DNA of 64,000 nt. Origin: Mucilaginibacter dorajii (GTDB taxonomy: Bacteria; Bacteroidota; Bacteroidia; Sphingobacteriales; Sphingobacteriaceae). Where the stretch lies: contig NZ_JANTYS010000003.1 of the NCBI RefSeq assembly GCF_024808255.1, forward strand, positions 1-64,000. The letters are read 5' to 3'. The notes under the pieces are model-generated. The model searched no databases. It had not been told where the DNA came from and worked only from the letters and a program-made list of their open reading frames with translations. Below, one piece after another: positions 61,917-64,000 of this stretch. The position numbers were made by a program, and so were the translations under genes. Position 1 is the stretch's first letter; each line of letters opens with the position of its first letter.

Positions 61917-62414
61917 ATGAAGATTGAACCACAGCACGTAGTGTCATTAACTTACGATTTGTATGTTGACCAGGATGGTACCGAAGTATTACAAGAAAGT
62001 GCCACAGAAGAACAACCATTAACCTTTTTATTTGGTGCCGGCCAGATGCTGCCTAAATTTGAAGAAAATTTAAGCACCCTATCAACAGGCGATACTTACG
62101 AGTTTCGTTTAACTGCTGGTGATGCTTATGGCGAATATGACGAGGAAGCAGTAGCCAACTTGCCTAAAGAAATGTTCCAGGGAACAGAGATTCCTGAAAT
62201 CGGCAGTGTTTTGCCTTTACAGGATAACAATGGTAACCGTTTTCAGGCCCAGGTGGTATCAATTGCCGAAGACGCGGTAATCGTTGACCTTAACCACCCT
62301 ATGGCCGGCCAGGAGCTGCACTTTAAAGGTAATATACTTAACGTACGCCCTGCTACCGAAGAAGAATTATCACATGGCCACGCACACGGCCCCGATGGTC
62401 ATCACGCTCACTAA
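61917..62414 (+). CDS. slyD: SlyD-like FKBP peptidyl-prolyl isomerase
   Basis: 165 aa. FKBP domain (VSLTYDLYVDQDGT, LTFLFGAGQMLPKFEENL), the IF chaperone insert and a His-rich tail (HGHAHGPDGHHAH) that can bind nickel. It assists folding and metal delivery in the cytoplasm. It starts 25 bp after the YyaL gene, so they may be co-transcribed. Terminator at 62461. Confidence 0.92.
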   Translation: MKIEPQHVVSLTYDLYVDQDGTEVLQESATEEQPLTFLFGAGQMLPKFEENLSTLSTGDTYEFRLTAGDAYGEYDEEAVANLPKEMFQGTEIPEIGSVLPLQDNNGNRFQAQVVSIAEDAVIVDLNHPMAGQELHFKGNILNVRPATEEELSHGHAHGPDGHHAH

Positions 62415-62460
62415 GCCCCTTCTAAATCTCCCCCTGAAGAGGGAGACTTTTGATAATAGA

Positions 62461-62492
62461 AAAGCCCGTTATGTAGATAACGGGCTTTTCTA
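62461..62492. terminator. Bidirectional terminator after slyD
   Basis: AAAAGCCCGTTAT-GTAG-ATAACGGGCTTTT, perfect 13-bp stem between converging slyD and deacetylase genes; T-run on both strands. Confidence 0.85.
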
Positions 62493-62542
62493 TTATGTTA
62501 TATTTTTATCATTCCCCCTTTAGGGGGTTAGGGGGCTGCGCC

Positions 62543-63418
62543 TTAAAAGCTATGCCTTACGCTATTACTAAAAGTTTTGGTTGTCCAGTAACCGCTATCT
62601 AATATACGGCGCACGGTCATCAGTGGATAATCAGGGTCGCGTTTATCGGCAAGCTGGAAAGCTATTTTGAAACCTCTTTTCTGGATTTCTGGTAATACTG
62701 GTTTTTTCCATACGCCAAATGGGTAAGCAAAATATTCTATTTTTTTGCCGGTAATTTCTTCCAGTTTTTTGGTTGGCTTATCAATTTGGGTAACCCAGTC
62801 GTCAACCGGTTTGTTGGTTATTTTACCATTTTTACCGATGATCTTCAGTACTCCATTATGCGTGTATTTATCAACGCGGTGGTGGTCCCAGGTATGGCTC
62901 CCAATAATGTTCCCTTCGTCAGACAATGTTTTAACCATCTCGTTGGTCATGTAATGCGGGCGACCTAAGGATACCGTCATCACAAAATAAACGCCTTTAA
63001 AGCCGTATTTTTTAAGTGTAGGGTTGGCAATGGTGAATTGATCAAGATCGGTATCATCAAATGTTAACATGATAGGCTTGCTTGGTAGCGGAGTACCTTT
63101 GGTAAGGTAGTTATAAAGCTGATCTGGTAATATGGTATGGTAACCGCTATCGGCTAACATTTTGATATGCTCTTTAAAAGCAGCAATTGGTATAATGTAA
63201 TCTTTGGCGCCTTTTGAGTCGGTTGGTTTCCAGTCGCGGATCTGGTGGTAACAAACAACGGGCACCTGCTTACGGCCCATAATAGCTGTATTATCAGCCG
63301 GTTTTGCGCTGGTAGTTGCCGCGGTGACGTTAGCTGGAGTTTTATCGGCCGGTTTAGATTGGCAAGACAGTGTACCCAATGTACATACAGTTAGCCATAC
63401 AAAAGCTTTTTTGATCAT
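62543..63418 (-). CDS. Polysaccharide deacetylase lipoprotein
   Basis: 291 aa from the ATG at 63416-63418 (MIKKAFVWLTVCTLGTLSC); the TTG further upstream is rejected. The lipobox Cys19 anchors it in the membrane. The NodB-homology domain shows MLTFDDTDLDQF (metal Asp) and SHTWDHHRVDKY (H-x3-H), with YFAYPFG near the C-terminus. It removes N- or O-acetyl groups from a sugar polymer, perhaps a cell-wall or exopolysaccharide. Monocistronic, with an opposite terminator. Confidence 0.9.
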   Translation of the reverse strand: MIKKAFVWLTVCTLGTLSCQSKPADKTPANVTAATTSAKPADNTAIMGRKQVPVVCYHQIRDWKPTDSKGAKDYIIPIAAFKEHIKMLADSGYHTILPDQLYNYLTKGTPLPSKPIMLTFDDTDLDQFTIANPTLKKYGFKGVYFVMTVSLGRPHYMTNEMVKTLSDEGNIIGSHTWDHHRVDKYTHNGVLKIIGKNGKITNKPVDDWVTQIDKPTKKLEEITGKKIEYFAYPFGVWKKPVLPEIQKRGFKIAFQLADKRDPDYPLMTVRRILDSGYWTTKTFSNSVRHSF

Positions 63419-63479
63419 AGTAGAATGATGATTTTTTAATTTATTCAATAACGGCGAAATTAAGATATTTATTTAGAAG

Positions 63480-63737
63480 AAGAGTCAAGAATTAAGAGTC
63501 AGGAATCAAGAGAGCTGCGGAATCTCCATTATGTCATTGCGAGGAACGAAGCAATCCCCGATTTACAGAGTCGCTGTGCAAATCCGCCCTGTAATTTGGG
63601 GATTGCTTCGTCGTTCCTCCTCGCAATGACGTTTTTTTTGATGTCATTACTGTTTTTTCAGGGATCCCCCTAATGGTTCCCCGCAATGACATGACTTTGA
63701 GGTGCTCTTGTCTTGACTCTAACTTCTTGACTCTTCT
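63480..63737. repeat. TCAAGAATTAAG repeat pair enclosing an inverted repeat
   Basis: Left GAGTCAAGAATTAAG at 63480-63512 and right CTTGACTC... at 63706-63737 face each other. Between them lies a diverged copy of the TCATTGCGAGGAACGAAGC element (63532-63630). Confidence 0.8.
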
Positions 63738-64000
63738 TAAAGCACTATTCGCTTGCCTTCTTTGATCGATCTTTTGGCGGCATCCAGTATCATCATTACT
63801 ACCATGTTGTTTTTTAGCGATGAACGGTCATTGCGTACCTGTAGTGGATTTTTAAGGGCGTAAGTAAAATAGGGTACGGGCGCATCTGCCGGGCTTGCTA
63901 AAGGGGCAGCTTTAAAGCTACGTACGGTGTTATCGATCCTAACCTCAAGACTATCTTTATCAAACGTGTGTATGTAGCCTTTCGCGCCAAAAATCTCCAT
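63737..64000 (-). CDS. Gfo/Idh/MocA-family oxidoreductase, C-terminal part
   Basis: Partial: 87 residues, the gene continues beyond the window edge at 64000 (the Met at 63998-64000 is probably internal). MEIFGAKGYIHTFDKDSLEVRI and the closing MMILDAAKRSIKEGKRIVL match the C-terminal domain end of Gfo/Idh/MocA enzymes, NAD(P)-dependent sugar or inositol dehydrogenases. The cofactor domain is not included. Stop codon 63737-63739. Confidence 0.8.
   Translation of the reverse strand: MEIFGAKGYIHTFDKDSLEVRIDNTVRSFKAAPLASPADAPVPYFTYALKNPLQVRNDRSSLKNNMVVMMILDAAKRSIKEGKRIVL

Overview
The window looks like chromosome from a member of the Bacteroidota, most likely Sphingobacteriaceae close to Mucilaginibacter or Pedobacter. 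Grounds: moderate G+C, Bacteroidota-type gene families (OmpA with thrombospondin-type calcium repeats, DUF3943, GH78 rhamnosidase, DUF3179, TMEM220-like, HisKA proteins ending after the histidine helix), few Shine-Dalgarno sequences, -7 boxes resembling TAnnTTTG, and intergenic spaces filled with palindromic repeats. The genus is inference. It reads as ordinary chromosome with many small transcription units; no phage, plasmid, CRISPR or complete transposase is visible.

Layout. 1-6.7 kb: OmpA-family porin, esterase, SGNH hydrolase, two tandem DUF1801 genes with a membrane protein, an SDR/AraC pair and a lone receiver protein. 6.8-9.9 kb: a TetR repressor, a DHA2 drug exporter and a short-chain dehydrogenase, each preceded by the same inverted repeat, giving a small self-contained regulon. 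10-12.8 kb: lactate oxidation operon lutABC (minus strand). 13.2-17 kb: an AT-rich orphan ORF, a tRNA-Cys, a DUF3943 outer-membrane protein, a TMEM220-like protein and a secreted C1-type peptidase. 17.2-18.8 kb: a proteasome-like Anbu peptidase in an operon with a transglutaminase. 19-22.6 kb: bestrophin, Usp and an OmpR-type two-component system. 22.6-25 kb: a MITE-like element, a Lar-like zinc ribbon, YdcF and a TesA-like lipase. 25.5-28.1 kb: GH78 alpha-L-rhamnosidase. 28.5-31.4 kb: two tandem START-domain proteins and a sterol desaturase. 31.5-35.3 kb: a second MITE copy, an MFS transporter with its own operator, a lipoprotein with 29 Gly-Thr dipeptides and a DsbA/FrnE oxidoreductase. 35.9-38.6 kb: exported acetolactate decarboxylase, AhpD-like protein and DUF3179. 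39-45 kb: AraC, beta-lactamase-like hydrolase, PD40 and DUF885 proteins. 45.6-48.2 kb: aspartokinase and diaminopimelate decarboxylase (lysine/cell-wall precursor pathway). 48.2-59.1 kb: lipoprotein, HAD phosphatase, GAF-PAS-HisKA protein, cold-shock protein, YtxH protein, M1 peptidase, DUF892-like and Smr proteins, TPR histidine kinase and a Nudix-fold regulator. 59.9-64 kb: YyaL/thioredoxin-domain protein, SlyD, polysaccharide deacetylase and the end of a Gfo/Idh/MocA oxidoreductase cut by the window edge.

The most notable points are the three-site TetR regulon, an in-frame insertion of intergenic-repeat sequence inside lysA, an Anbu-transglutaminase operon lacking the usual ATP-grasp and alpha-E partners, two MITE copies with matching terminal repeats and TAA duplications, and several families of dispersed palindromes. 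All family names rest on motifs read by eye; no database search was run.
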